Shown: positions 10,445 to 22,330, counted from the first letter of the stretch. The stretch is 64,000 bases of DNA from Azolla caroliniana (GCA_043228905.1 JBHGNT010000006.1:16368001-16432000), one strand, 5' to 3'. Numbers and translations: made by a program. The notes: generated from the sequence alone by a model not told the origin.

Positions 10445-11042
10445 TTTTTTTTTCAGTATCCTAAAATATCCAAATCTTTATACCTAAAACCCCATAAATT
10501 GTTTGAGTTGAATGGTGACAGTATTTTATACGTGCTCTGATTGTTTGAAGAGGTACTCTACCTTCTCTAGCCCACTCGACTCATCTTAATACCCTTATTA
10601 CTAGTCCTCCCAACCGACTCGATAGACCTTTTCATCATCCTTCGAAAAGCAACTCTATTTCTTAATTGTAAAGCAACGTGTTACGCTAGGATCTTTGGTT
10701 CCCCATACCGTTGAATAACGTTATTTAGAGTTATTGGAAGTTTTCGATCTCCAATACCTAGCATAGTATCTACATCACATTTCAACTGATCAATCTTTAG
10801 ACCATGTTCTTCAATCAATAAATTGGGAAATTCGGTATGTATTTCAATTTTAATAAGATCGTTTCTCGTTGAATCTCTATATGCTCAATTCCACCATATT
10901 TCAAACTCCCTTCCACGTACTTTTCAATTAAGATGTGTATCCTCCTATCTTCATCAGGGAATTTTGGATAATCTTCTATTTGTGCAAACCAATAAGAAAA
11001 ATACTTCTGGTTTACACCGAGTGGATGAATTTTTTGTCTTGT
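10445..11042 (-). pseudogene. rps3: rps3, plastid-derived pseudogene
   Basis: Minus-strand translation gives RQKIHPLGV near the start, SYWFAQIEDYPKFPDEDRRI, GGIEHIEIQRET, then after a frame change [63 protein letters not shown] and [13 protein letters not shown]. This is the full order of plastid ribosomal protein S3 (about 200 residues, small subunit head). The initiator codon is replaced by ACA at 11040-11042, and stops occur within (ILA-stop; the final IWIF-stop is TAG where Gln is expected). Clearly non-functional. Confidence 0.85.
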
Positions 11043-11159
11043 ACATTTATACTTATTCCCTGACTTAATATTAAATAAGCTTCTTTCTAAAAAAATCTTC
11101 TCTTTCAATTTTGTTGACGCATCTCCAAAACGGATTACTTTCTCTACATTTAAAAATTA

Positions 11160-11372
11160 AGTCCCTTCTTTAAGCGACCTCAAAGTCGACTTAATAGTTA
11201 TTCGACACCTGGGTTTCCTTATACCACGTTTCCTTATAGGATAACCACAACCCTGAGCCCTGGGTCGAAACCTGTTGAGGTATGTGGAATTATCTAGTTG
11301 GATTTCACTAATGAACAGGTTGGTTTTCTTGAATCCCAGATTAGTAGTAGTGTTTTCCACTGCGGAAAGAAC
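11160..11372 (-). pseudogene. rpl22: rpl22 C-terminal fragment, plastid-derived
   Basis: Minus-strand frame gives VLSAVENTTTNLGF, NLFISEIQLDNSTYLNRFRP, RAQGCGYPIRKRG and CRITI, matching the C-terminal half of plastid ribosomal protein L22. It sits directly upstream of rps3, as in plastid genomes. It is cut at about 11363-11372 where copia integrase sequence begins. Confidence 0.8.
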
Positions 11373-12265
11373 CATCGACTTCCGTTCCCAAATGAAAGAA
11401 ATCGGAGCCGAAACAAGCTCGTTTTAATCCATTTGGATGTATGTAGACCGGCGCAGAACGTGAGTTTTAGTGGAAGTCGTTACTTTGTAACCTTCATCGA
11501 TGACTACAGTCGATGATCAAGAAGAAAAGCGAAGTCTTTTCCTACTTCTTGAAGGTGAAAAGCCTTGCTGAACGGGAGACAGGACGAAAGATCAAGAGTA
11601 CTTTTTTGACCAATTCTCTAGCTATCTGCAAAAGGAAGGAATTTTCGACGTGAATTCTCCTGCAGATACATGTCGCAACAAAAGGTGTGGCTGAGACGAA
11701 GAATCAAACGATCCAACAAGTGGCAAGGGCAATGCTTGAGGAGAAGCATATGCGGAAGTTCTATTTGGCCGAAGCAGTCAGAACAATCGTTTACCTACAT
11801 TGGACATTTGCAAATGGAGGAGTCTCGCTACATGAGGTGTATTTCGGGAAGAAGCCAAACTTGGCACAATTGAGGGTATTCTGTAGTATCGCATATGTGC
11901 ATGTGCCGAAGGAGAAGCAAAGGAAGTTAAACACGAAAGCCAAGAAGTGTATCTTGATCGGCTACTCGAATCAGCAAAAGGGTTATAAATGTTATAACCC
12001 CCGAATGAAGGAGGTTCGAGTAAGCCAAGATGTCATTTTCGATGAGTCGTCTTCATGGTACTTGCCTTCACCTCCAACCCCCATCCACTCCATACTGAAT
12101 TTTGAAGATGAGGCCAGTGAGGCCGAATTGTCCCTGTATGAGGAAGAAATCGGAGCTCTGGAAGATAGTCCGATCTCATTTCGGCCAAGTGGACCGAACG
12201 AGCGGCTGAGTCAAAAGGACCAGTCATATGATGAGTTGGCCAGTAGTGGAGACTCGGTCGTGTAG
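11363..12265 (+). pseudogene. Copia-1 integrase (5'-truncated)
   Basis: Begins inside the integrase domain (GKNHRLPFP, VLIHLDVCRPA, GSRYFVTFIDDYSR) and, after a frame change near 11530-11690, continues with TKNQTIQQVARAMLEEKHM, AEAVRTIVYL and VSLHEVYFGKKPNLAQLRVF, to DVIFDESSSWY. This is the Ty1/copia integrase core and C-terminal part, second catalytic Asp region damaged. Gag, protease and the zinc finger are missing because the element is cut at the plastid-DNA junction. The frame ends with TAG at 12263-12265. Confidence 0.85.
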
Positions 12266-13840
12266 TCCCCGCACTAGAAACTGAGGAGACAGTTTACACG
12301 CAAGGAGAAGGGGAAGATGAAGATGATGAAATACGCCAATGAGGCTGATACATCGGATCGAAGCGAATTCGATTTGGCTAGAAGCAAGGAGGGACCTCCA
12401 AAAACAAGGTCGAAATCGACCGACAGGTCCATGAAATCGGTGAACCAGAAGTTGCATTGATCCACCCGCTAGAAGAATCCCGTAATTCGGTATGGGTATA
12501 ATGAGTATATGGTGCATCATTATGCATATATGGCGAAGCTGGCAGAAGCGCGTGAGACGGAAAGCTACGTAGAAGCGACGAAAGTCGCCAATTGGCGAAA
12601 ACCCATGGAGGAAGAGATGCAAGCATCAGAGAACAAGACTTGGGACTTGGTTGACACCCCCAAGGGTGTGACGGCAACCGGATGCAGGTGGGTGTACAAG
12701 GTCAAGTAGAACGACGATGGCTCCGTCAACCGATACAAGGCCCAATTGGTGGCCAAGGGCTACAAGCAAAAACACGACATCGATTACAATGAGACCATCG
12801 TGTCAGTCGTGAAGATGACAACTATCCGTGTATTACTAGTTGTAGCAACGGCAAAGGGGTGGCACTTACATCATATGGATGTAAAGAACGCATTACTACA
12901 AGGCGATCTTGAGGAACAAGTATACATGGTACAACACCCCGGATTTCTATCCGAACAGAACATATCGGCAGTTTGCCGATTGAAAAAGTCATTGTATGGA
13001 CTCAAGTAATCCTCGTGTGCTTGGAACGCAAAGATCACGCAGCGACTGCGTAAGATGGGGTTTGCTCCGTCAAAATCAAACTCTTCATTGTTCATTCGGA
13101 CGAGTCAAACCAGACCAATTAGCATTCTGCTATATGTCGATGATCTAGTCATTGCTGGCGCCAACCTTAGAGAAATCGGCCGAGTAAAGTCTCAGCTTTT
13201 GACATCATTTGAAATGAAGGATCTGGGGGACCTTCATTACTTCCTCGGGATCAAAGTGGTCCAAACCCCCGAAGGCATTTTGCTCAGCCAACATCATTAT
13301 GTGTTGAATATGCTCTTCAAATTCGGGATGGGAGATTGTAAGTTCGTCTCAACCCCTCTGGACAGAAACATGAAGCTTCGCCAACATTCGGGAACGACAT
13401 GTGACCCGACAAGGTTCCGATAGATTGTCAGAAGCCTCATTTATTTTACGATCACTTGGTTGGACCTCAATTATCCGGTCGGCTTGATCAGTCAATTCAT
13501 GTCACAACCAAAGGCCGACCACCTTCAATACGCACAAAGGATATTGTGATATGTCAACGACACCAAGGATAGGGCGTTGTTGTATCGAATAGGAGTAGCC
13601 AAGGAGTTAGTCGGCTACATAGATGCCGATTGGGCCGGAAATGTCGGCAATTGCAGGTCAACATCTAGATTCGCATTTTCGTTGGGAAGCATCGCGATCA
13701 CCTGGAGCAGCAAAAAGCAACCGACAATGCATTGTCAAACAATGAGGCCGAGTATTGAGGGGCAGTTATCACTACGTGCGAAACCATTTGACTCAAAAGG
13801 CTATTGAAGGATCTGCAGGTGGAGGTGTCTAAACCGACAG
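12266..13840 (+). pseudogene. Copia-1 reverse transcriptase and RNase H
   Basis: In the same frame as the integrase: WRKPMEEEMQASENKTWDLV, CRWVYKVK, AQLVAKGYKQ, MDVKNALLQGDLEEQVYM, the catalytic ILLYVDDLVIAG near 13120-13150, LGDLHYFLGIKV, and RNase H pieces (GYIDADWAGNVGNCRSTS, then SSKKQPT). Domain order is normal for Ty1/copia. Stops at 12708, 13007, 13421 and 13550 region are TAG, TAA, TAG and TGA, mostly explained by single C-to-T changes. RNase H is interrupted after YYDNFNSI. Confidence 0.85.
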
Positions 13841-13875
13841 TGATATACTACGACAACTTCAACAGCATCCTTGAC

Positions 13876-14617
13876 ATGTCGAACTTGTGGGGGAGGTGTG
13901 AAGCCGAAAAGGAGAGAGACGAAGTCTGAAAAGTTGAATCGGATGAAGAATTCGATTTTGGCACGACTAAAGAAGTCAGAACATCTGGATTGGCTGAAGA
14001 AGCCGAGGACACATGGATAGGTGGAAGATCGGTTAAGCAAAGACTAGCCAGATGTAGGGGGAGCGGTCGAAAGAGAGTGTCGAAGCCAAAGCCAACCAAA
14101 CCAAGCAGGTAGAGTCGAGAGAGGCAACAGAAGCGGTAGAGTAAAAAAGGACAGAGCCGACCAAGTGAAGGCCAGGACCAAGACGTGGGCAGATGTGGTC
14201 AAGGGCCTGAAGGAGGACGAATTGAAGACAACCAATTCGAACAAGAACAGGAACGAATCGGAGATAGCTGATTTGATCGAGTAGTTTGATTCAGACGAAC
14301 CGAATCACATGAAGGCTAGGCGGACGAGAAGGTAGCCGAAGTCGACGTCAAGACGGAAGAGCCGACGAGTCAAGAGGCGCCAATACCGCAATAGTGAGGG
14401 AGTTGAGACGGGCTTGAGTAGCAAACAAGCCAACCGTAGGGGTCAAGGTGCACGAAACCCGACGAGTCGAGGAGCGCCAGACTGGAGGGGTCATGGGACG
14501 TGGGACCGGATTGGATGAGGAGCACAAGCAAGGTGTGGGGACACCATGAGAGGAGGCTGGATTGACGAACCAGCTAGAGCTGACACGGTGGAACCTCAAG
14601 TTGAGCTTGAGGGGGAG
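13876..14617 (+). pseudogene. Copia-1 3' extension with basic reading frame
   Basis: About 740 bases separate RNase H from the 3' LTR, more than is usual for copia. From about 14146 a frame reads DRADQVKARTKTWADVVKGL, LKEDELKTTNSNKN, then Arg-rich RRVKRRQYRNSEGVETGL and ARNPTSRGAPDWRGHGTWDR, with stops only at TAG/TGA that could derive from CAG or CGA/TGG. It may be a decayed extra ORF or captured sequence. A polypurine tract (TTGAGGGGGAG) closes it at 14607-14617. Confidence 0.4.
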
Positions 14618-14874
14618 TGTTGAGAGACAAGCTCAACATGGGCCAAATCGGCTGAAGAAGCTGAGAACCGAATCGAATAGAGCTTAATTCAGGTGTGCCG
14701 AGTCAGATGAAATCCAAAAGGCCGTTAGTGTCGGGCTCATTTATGAGCATTCAAGTACTGATGGTACTTGTGTCAACCCACTCGTGAAGGGCTTGTATAA
14801 AAAATGTACTCTGAGCACTATTGTAAATACTAAGTAAGTCTCTTAGTAATTGAAATATTGTTGTCTGCTCCACT

Positions 14875-14916
<42 letters not shown>

Positions 14917-14995
14917 GTTTACCTAATTGTCGAGTTTCTGAATAACCGGTGTCTATTGCACATGCTTCCGCACACGTATTCTTTTACACTTCACA
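14618..14995 (+). repeat. 3' LTR of copia-1
   Basis: Starts TGTTGAGAGAC directly after the polypurine tract and is taken to end TTCACA at 14995 (378 bp). The start is the same TGTTGAGA seen in the LTRs at 26230 and 60741. It holds a CT microsatellite (14876-14910). The 5' LTR is absent, as is the 5' half of the element. Confidence 0.75.
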
Positions 14996-16942
14996 AAAAA
15001 TATAATATACAAGTTAGTCAAGTCTACTTTTAGCACACTACGTCTATAATAAAATATTACTATAATTAATATAAGAAATTAATTAGACAAAATAAGTTTT
15101 ATTCGAACCGACTCATAATACTTCAAGATCAACGACAATTAATCGTTTTGACTACCCATGGCCATCAATAGCAACAGAACTGATATTTCATGGATCTTAA
15201 ACCAATGGGCATGTTGTGATGTCTAGCTTTTGTTCAAAAATATAGACAATTTTATTTAAGTTGTGGAGAGACAATTGGGTGTTGTTGAAAAATCCATCCA
15301 TTGAAGTTTTTTGTTGGATGTATAACAATAATGGTGCTTCAAAACATAGCATTTGTTTAAAGTTTACATATAATCTTTTCATCGATATCCCTTCATATTA
15401 ATATTTTTATAACTTATGCTATTAAAAAAAATGCCAATCTAAAAACTCACAAAACTTAAGAAGCAAACTAGCAATGTAACTTAGATATTAGAGAAGTATT
15501 TGTTGGACTCTATGCAATGAATCATGGAGAACTTTATGCACTTCAACTTTTGTAATGTGTATGATACCTTCCCCTACCCGAAATTCATCTTAATATTACA
15601 CCAATACTAGTAAAATCATGCTCCATACATTACGAATTCCCCTTTAAACGTCGTGTGTATAAATTCTTCAAATTATATGATAAATGCAAGAGCAAGCATC
15701 CATTTTGTTAAATATTAAAGTTCCATGACCCTTCAGCAATCTAGATTAAAGGTTTAAACATATAATAATTGTTGTAACAAAGCATCTTCAGTGTTAAACA
15801 AAGGTTCATTTGAGTTTAATTATGGTGATTCTTGCATTCAAAATTTTTTGATTGGAATGCATGTTGGTCATCTAATAAATACACTGCAAACATCATCAAA
15901 TCTTGTTTAATATCCATCTATGCTCATAAATAAATTGATTATCTCCGGAGTTTGTTGTCCCAAATAAAGTGGAGTATAGTCCCAGGATACACACATGTTT
16001 GGATTCATGCAACATGTTAGCTACTCAGAAGCTGGTGTTGAGAAGCATGTTCATAATTCAACACCCATTGTCTCTGTTCTAACATGTGGTTCATCTTGCC
16101 TAAACACATCCAATCTCAGAAACACACAAAAAACAAAGTTCATAAAACATGTACTACATGCTATAGATTGATTCTTATATACATAACTTCACTCAAATTC
16201 ATACATGGATGAAAATGCCACAAATCCATGTATGAAATTTGAAGCAATTGTTACTAGAGACAAGGCACTCTCATTGTATATTCTTGGTCATGATTTCAGA
16301 CACAAGAGCTGGAAAACTCAGTTGAATCAAATCATTAGTTATGAAAATACTCCTCAGAATATCTACAACATATTCAATGAAAGATGTGGTCAACTAGAGA
16401 CAAAGACTCATAAAAGTTCACTTTGACCATTTGGGGATCTAAAATGAAGAGTGAGTTTTTCAATATTGACAAGGGGAGCACCTACAATTGCCATTGCCAT
16501 CCCCTATCTTTGGAATAAGATACTACACTGTATTGATTGGAGAAGTTAAGATGTCATCACATCAACCTCCACAAATTATTTGCATACAGCATTGCTTTAT
16601 ACTATCATACAGTGGTAGAAAGATTCTTTTACTCAGTATAAACTCTCGTAATGGAAACAATGCTCATTTGAGGTGGGAAAAAGAAAATCAATTCTACAAA
16701 CCGTTTGTAACTGAGAGAATGAGTGAGAAATTTTCTTAAGTCAAGAAATAATCCTTTAAAGAGGAGTGGAGCAAAAAGTGACCTGAGCAAAGCAAAAATA
16801 TGGAAGAAAAAAAAATGAAAGCATTAAATTGAGGAAAGGGAATGAGCCTCACTGAGATGGTGGATTCTTTTAGGGTTTCAAAACTTGTGTATGGGGGACC
16901 TATGAGATCCAATAGATACAAGAGCTAGCAAAAGTTTTTTCA
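14996..16942. other. Intergenic stretch without a recognisable gene
   Basis: AT-rich DNA downstream of the KH gene. Open frames here (15197-15382 minus, 16205-16426 plus, 16488-16739 plus) have no recognisable domains and ordinary AT-rich composition, so I do not call them genes. The part next to 16943 should hold the 3' UTR of the KH gene. One imperfect hairpin is listed separately. Confidence 0.5.
15996..16112. repeat. Imperfect inverted repeat (foldback)
   Basis: Two arms of roughly 50 bases share ACATGTTAG/CTAACATGT, GGTGTTGA/TCAACACC and TGTTTGG/CCTAAACA words in inverse order around a loop of about 16 bases. It could be a small MITE or a microRNA-like precursor; pairing is interrupted by bulges. 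No flanking duplication is obvious. Confidence 0.4.
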
Positions 16943-19900
16943 TCATCTCTGCGATGAATCCAAGGTCAAGATGTGATTTACTTTCTGAATCATGAATTGC
17001 TGCGCCATCTGAACACCCTCTGCTGTTCCGGTTATTGTTACTTTGCTGCGAGAATCATAATAAACACATTCAAAACAGTAAAAACATTCATGAGAATCAT
17101 AAAATATGGTTGGCCACTCTCAAGTTTATAAAATGAGCTCCTGAAACAACTCGCACTACCAATTTTAAGATTACTCTATGGGTTTCAAATGAATTTATGC
17201 TCAAGTTATTCATTTTTACTTCACACATAAGCTGGCTTTTAACTTTGAAATATAACTGAAGCTTAACCTTGCAAATATTAAGGCAATTCGCTGCTAAATA
17301 AAAACTATCTATGACTTTTTTTTTGCTAATTAGTAATAACATCTATTCAAATGATCCATATTTTATACATCCCATTTTTGGTCTTGATAACAGTGATGAG
17401 GCTTTGATAGTGTATTAATATATGATAATTTTCCAAATTTACTGGCAACTAGGATGTAGATATCAGTGCATTTTGGGAATCTTGTAATTGAGCTGCATTT
17501 TGGATATTCTTGTAAAATTAGAGTGGCATTACGATAAAATGCCATAAGCCATCATTTGAATACAAACAACATCAAGGATACCTACCGATCAGTTGTACCC
17601 GGAACATAATCACCCCGATCTGAAATTTTAATTCGGACACCACTGCTCTGAAAATTACAAACAAAGAAAAGGTCAAACGAAGTTAAGCAAAACACTTGAT
17701 GAAAACAATTTGTACAACCACCCCGAAATATACCTGCTGAATGTCTGTTATTATTTTTCCACCCCTGCCAACAATAGCACCAACATGCTCATCAGGTATG
17801 GTAAAATTTAAAGTGGTGGGTGATGACCCTCCCGGAATCACTGGTACTCCTCCCACAGAATTCGTTTGCATCGGAATTACTGATGGTATTAGACCCTATT
17901 TTGAAATAGTGAAGTTCAGCATCGTACAATTGCAAAGGTACTTTCATTATATTGCCCATTTTTATACTTATCCCTAAGTACATAGCCAACCTTCATCCGA
18001 TATTCACCATTCATGCCATTACGCAGCAATGGTGCCCTTCCATAACCCATCGATGAGTATCCTGCAGTAGGAGGACCACGCAATCCCACTACATTTGATG
18101 CTAAACCTGGGTGCTTATCATTCATAAACTATGTTTAGACAAGACGCAATACTAACGCAAAGAAGAACGACAGCACCAAAATTTCCTATTCTTACCTGTA
18201 TACGAAAGTGATGTAGAAGCATATTGATGATAATTTGGATCTTCAGAAAGCTTTGTTACTATAAGTGCAGCAGCGCGCAGTTGCTGATCTAAAGTGCCAG
18301 TTATTGTGACAATGCGATCATTAACTCCTGGAAGACTCTGTTCTAGAGGAGATAGCTTTATACTTGCATTTGACTCCTCAACAAATCCTCTGCATTATTG
18401 TGCAATAACCAAGGATGAGAGGGAAGACAGAATATATAATAATAATAATGCAAATGATCAAAGAAAACAAATATACCATCCTTATTTTAAAATTACTTCA
18501 AACATGTATATTGGTAATCAGAAACAAAATGAAAATCCTAACTAGATGTAAAATCTTCAATGGTATAAAAATCCCATTGGGAATTATACTTGTACAACAT
18601 CATGCCGACTAATATCACGATTCCTATCCAATAACTACAGAATCTATCAACCAAGGGTTTACCGTAGAGGTCAATAAAAATCATGCATGTCGCATTCTGA
18701 CACATGACCCAATCGTAAATTAAGCCAATCATTTAAGTTGCTTGTGAACCGTTTTCTTGTTTAGTACTATCTAGTTCCCTGTCTTTACTCCAATTCTTCC
18801 AACCAATTTCAGCATCTCCTTCTCCTTCATCTATTTGTTTTATTGATGAGGCACATAACCCACCACAGCAGTAGTTTGTTCTCTCTCCTGTCCAGTCAAG
18901 TAGCATCATCCTCCATGCAAGTTGTTTCAAGACATAACCACCATGCCGGTAGTTCGTTCACTCTCCAGCCCAGACCAGTAGCATCATCCTCCATGCAAGT
19001 TGTTTCATGACTATGCATATACTCTTCATTATCTACTTGAGACACGTACATCAAATCTCCAACAATTTCTAGGTAGTCTTGTTTTCCCAAATTCCCCCTC
19101 ATTTCTTTCAAATAGGGGCCAAATCTAGTATATTAGAACAGTAGTTTTAATTAATAAGTTTTTCTATGATTTTGGTAATGCTTATGAGTGTCGATGCAAG
19201 CTTGATCAAGAATAAAATAAGAATTTTCAATTCATCCTAACAGAATGGATGTCTCAAGTGAAAAACAGCAGTCTCGCTATGTCCATCTCAAGATCAAGCC
19301 TTGAAGACTAAAGTCTCAGGTTTAGCTAACTAAGGTTTGAAAACCTGGAACCTATCAAGTACTCATCTCACAAAGATGGTTGAAGATATTTAAGGAAAAA
19401 ACAAATCATATGTTTTCTTGAAACAAGGTACCTACTCTTTTGTATACTTTTCATAATTGAGGTCTGAAAACTAGAATCAAAGTGAAGGTCCTTGTGTGAG
19501 AGTACATTTTTCAGGAATTACTTTTTCAGTAGATATGAAATGAGGTCTATTATGGTGAATATTCATACAGTATTGATGACTCACTCTACAATAAGCAGTG
19601 TTGTTATTAATCAGTTCGCAGTACTCATGCACATCATCTCCAGTCTTGAAGGATTCACATATTTTCAGGTTTTCCAATCGAGGAGATCCTGATAATCTGT
19701 CATGAACTTCTGTAAATTGATCCCCCACCAACTCAGGGACGTTAATAGAGTCAACATCCAGGTGGTCAATCATTATGTTGATCCAAAGTCAAAGTTCAAA
19801 GCATCTTGTAACTCGTACATACTCTTTCATCTTGCATCAAATAGTGACTGGTTCAATTGATCCTACCTTCACTATACTCCAGATATGTCTCATTAGGATA

Positions 19901-21161
19901 CGTAAATATTAATGTGACACAGTCTTTGCTATTCCTTTTTTCTTTTCTCTGTTTCCTTTTCTTTATCTTCATTTTGTCTCTCACTACGTAACAAATGCTA
20001 CCATTTGTCTTCTTTTTCTAGCATCAGCTTCAAAGGAGCTTCTTTCGGTGCACATAGTTGTTTGCAAACATAAAACACATGTCCACATCATTCCAACACA
20101 CAACTAAAAATTACAGAAGAACTACAATCATTACATGAACAGGAAATCTGAATCCTTGTTTACATTAACAAAATAACAGTAAGAGCATGTCAACATACTT
20201 TATTGTTGCACCTGCTTTGCCAATAATTGCTCCACATACAGGATTGGGAACAATAAGCCTGACCTGGTTTGGTTTCATATCCTGGCTGTTATCTTTCTCA
20301 CCCTATTTCCAAAACGTAGAAGTAAGAATTGGCATAAAATAAGTAACAAAGCCAAATGTACATGGGCTCCACGGGAACTATTAATAAATGATTTTACCTC
20401 ACTGATTATTTTTGAAAGTATAAGATGAAATGCTGTCAAAACTTCTTTAACAGCACCACTAAGAGAGATTATCCGATCAGATGTTCCTGGGAAATATTCA
20501 TGGTTCCTGGAGAGCTGAATTTTAGCACCCGACTGAGTTTGAAACTCATTAATGGTAGTTCCGCCCTTTCCAATTACTGATCCTGCAGCTATATTTGTGA
20601 TAAGGAATCGAATGCTCGATATAGATTTCTCGATGGTCTCTGCGAGAAAACAGCATTGTCCGCATAAACAAACCAAAAAATATGCTAGAAACACATTGAT
20701 ATGTTCATTCTTCCTAATCTAGTATGCATCTCGAATAGAGTGGGGGTGAGCTCAGATTCTAACTTTTTAGGCAAGGCATTTAAGGAGCACAAGTATATCT
20801 TTATTGTATACCTGATGCACACGGTTCTCTAGCTTTAGAACTCGAATCCCCCAATGTAGTCAAATTTTACTCCAAAATAGTCACCATACAACAGTTTTTA
20901 TATCTGTCATTTCCCCTTGTTCTAGATACAAGGAGGATATAAACTTCTATGTATACATCTGGTTCAAATCTCATTCACTTCAATGCTTTAGTGCTTTCCA
21001 CTATGGAATGTAGGGATTGTTCCCAGCCATTTTGACGACTGATGTCTCTAGCGCTATAATGAGCAATCAAATGTTTGCCTTCAGCTCTAGGATTTGTATT
21101 AATTTTCTTTAAATTATTATTTACGATGATGATATTCTATCATATATGAGACTATAGTTGT

Positions 21162-21195
<34 letters not shown>

Positions 21196-21913
21196 GCTGT
21201 ACCCTAATGGTGAGTCAAGTACTAACTCATGCACCCTGGTTCAAATCTCACCATATGCATTATTTTATTATGGATGCTACTGCGAAATGTGGGGTGGTTG
21301 AATCATGACCTTCTGATATCCACCGGACAACCTTACCACCCGAGCTATAATGGTCTGAGCCCTAACTGTGAATATATCATACATACATGCATGCATATAT
21401 GTGTGTAGAATAACGATTCTTTATATATCTACTCAGCACACTTCCTGGAACAGATCAGATAATGACATAAAAATAAAAATTAGTTAAGGGACTATCTCTC
21501 TCTCTCAATCCACGGATACACGTATACATATGTATGAGAGAGACGGACACACAGATGCACACGCGTATGTGTACGTACTTGGTTTAGGGATGTGTTTGTC
21601 TGTGGAAAACGTCGAACTGAGGTGAAATCCACAATGAATATGTACCAAGTATCACATTAGAACAACACAAAAAATTAAGCCCCCCCCCCCACACACACAC
21701 ACAAGCATACATATATGTACATGCACATACATTGTACATACATAATCTGCTGCATAAGGAACGTCTAAAAAAGACAGAAGCATAGACATGAAGAGAAAGA
21801 GAGGGAGAGGGAGAGGGAGAGAAACCTGATGAAGGTGGAGAAGAAACGGTAGGAGGATGAGGCATTGGAGAGGAGTCAGATTGGGTGCGTTCGGGTGAGC
21901 GTGAAGAATCCAT
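16943..21913 (-). CDS. BTR1: Three-KH-domain RNA-binding protein, BTR1-like (8 exons)
   Basis: Minus-strand exons with GT-AG junctions in phase: 21826-21913, 20398-20639, 20199-20302, 18196-18389, 17991-18106, 17734-17895, 17586-17647, 16943-17045; together 1071 bases, 356 residues. KH1 lies at about 39-105 ([11 protein letters not shown], the GxxG loop), KH2 at about 123-195 ([12 protein letters not shown]; loop GKAG), and KH3 at about 277-345 ([11 protein letters not shown], then [19 protein letters not shown]). The N-terminus is Ser/Pro-rich. Three KH domains, this spacing and the length match the plant BTR1/PCBP-like family, which binds single-stranded RNA; Arabidopsis BTR1 is known for binding tobamovirus RNA. 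All exons are free of stops, unlike everything around them, so the gene is probably active. Exon borders are my reading of splice motifs, not transcript evidence. Confidence 0.9.
18390..20198 (-). other. Large intron of the KH gene
   Basis: The 1.8-kb intron between the two halves of KH2. It has no recognisable gene. It contains an approximate tandem duplication around 18867-19010, in which TAGCATCATCCTCCATGCAA and a GTAGTT(C/T)GTTC(A/T)CTCTCC segment occur twice about 79 bases apart. Open frames across that duplication (18733-18930, 18896-19111 minus) are intronic and ignored. Confidence 0.7.
20890..21070. repeat. SINE-like unit with opposed tRNA-like ends (weak copy)
   Basis: Left part on + has a B-box-like GGTTCAAATCTC at 20961-20972. 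The right part, read on -, begins near GCTCATTATAGCGCTAGAG and continues to a GGGAACAATCCC segment. Same general layout as the better copies at 21192, 23045 and 23278. Lies in the first intron of the KH gene. Confidence 0.35.
21192..21358. repeat. SINE-like unit with opposed tRNA-like ends
   Basis: Left end on +: TAATGGTGAGTCA (A-box-like, 21205-21217) and GGTTCAAATCTC (B box, 21239-21250). Right end on -: TAGCTCGGGTGGTAAGG (A box) at about 21331-21348 and GGTCATGATTCAACC (B box) at 21296-21310. The two tRNA-like heads point inwards towards each other. It is preceded by a CT microsatellite (21163-21192) and lies in intron 1 of the KH gene. Confidence 0.5.
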
Positions 21914-22176
21914 AACAAGGGGACAAAGCAGAAGAAATAAGAAGGTTGGGTTGGGTTGGGGGCAGAAGAGAATTCACGAGTCAGTTCCCTGTGTAGTAGT
22001 AGATTCACGGGAAGGAAGGAGATCGATGAGGGGGAGATCTGTGCGGAATGCAGAAGAGCAGCAGCATCATCGTGTTCTCTTCTCTTCTCGTCTCGTCTCG
22101 TCTCGTCTCGTCTCGTCTCTTCTCTTCTCTTCTCTTCTCTTCTCTTCTCTTCTCTTCTGATGAGGTCCGCAGAGAT

Positions 22177-22223
<47 letters not shown>

Positions 22224-22330
22224 CTGTGTCTGTCCAAGGTCTCCGCTTGTTTGTCTGTACATACGATACGAGCGCAGAGCACACATACACACACACACAT
22301 CACACATTGGCAGAGGAGGAGGTAACATAC
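21914..22330 (-). promoter_or_regulatory. 5' flank of the KH gene with CT/GA repeats
   Basis: Immediately upstream of the KH start codon. Contains a pentanucleotide array on + of TCTCG then TCTCT units (22075-22157) and a CT array (22170-22218), i.e. GA-rich in the sense of the gene, followed by a CA-rich tract (22281-22302). GA-rich 5' UTRs and core promoters are common in plants, so this is probably the leader/promoter zone; no TATA box or start site can be fixed from sequence alone. The open frames of repeated SLSLS or RERER are artefacts. Confidence 0.55.

Larger units (their letters stand above)
8971..11372 (-). other. Nuclear insertion of plastid DNA (rpl22-rps3-rpl16 block)
   Basis: Three plastid ribosomal protein genes occur on the minus strand in the plastid operon order rpl22, rps3, rpl16, with the rpl16 group II intron in place. 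All are broken by stops. Flanking DNA is retrotransposon on both sides, so this is a plastid-to-nucleus transfer (NUPT), not plastome. The right end abuts copia integrase within a shared GGAAAGAAC word. The left end lies between 8630 and 8971 and is not resolved; rpl14, which should follow rpl16, is not visible. Confidence 0.85.

Noticed and set aside
16205-16739. Two short plus-strand frames near the KH gene 3' end
   Set aside because: No recognisable domain, AT-rich composition, no splice or start context; not enough to call a gene.
18733-19111. Two minus-strand frames with repeated [10 protein letters not shown]-type words
   Set aside because: They lie in the large KH intron over a tandem duplication and lack splice or domain support.
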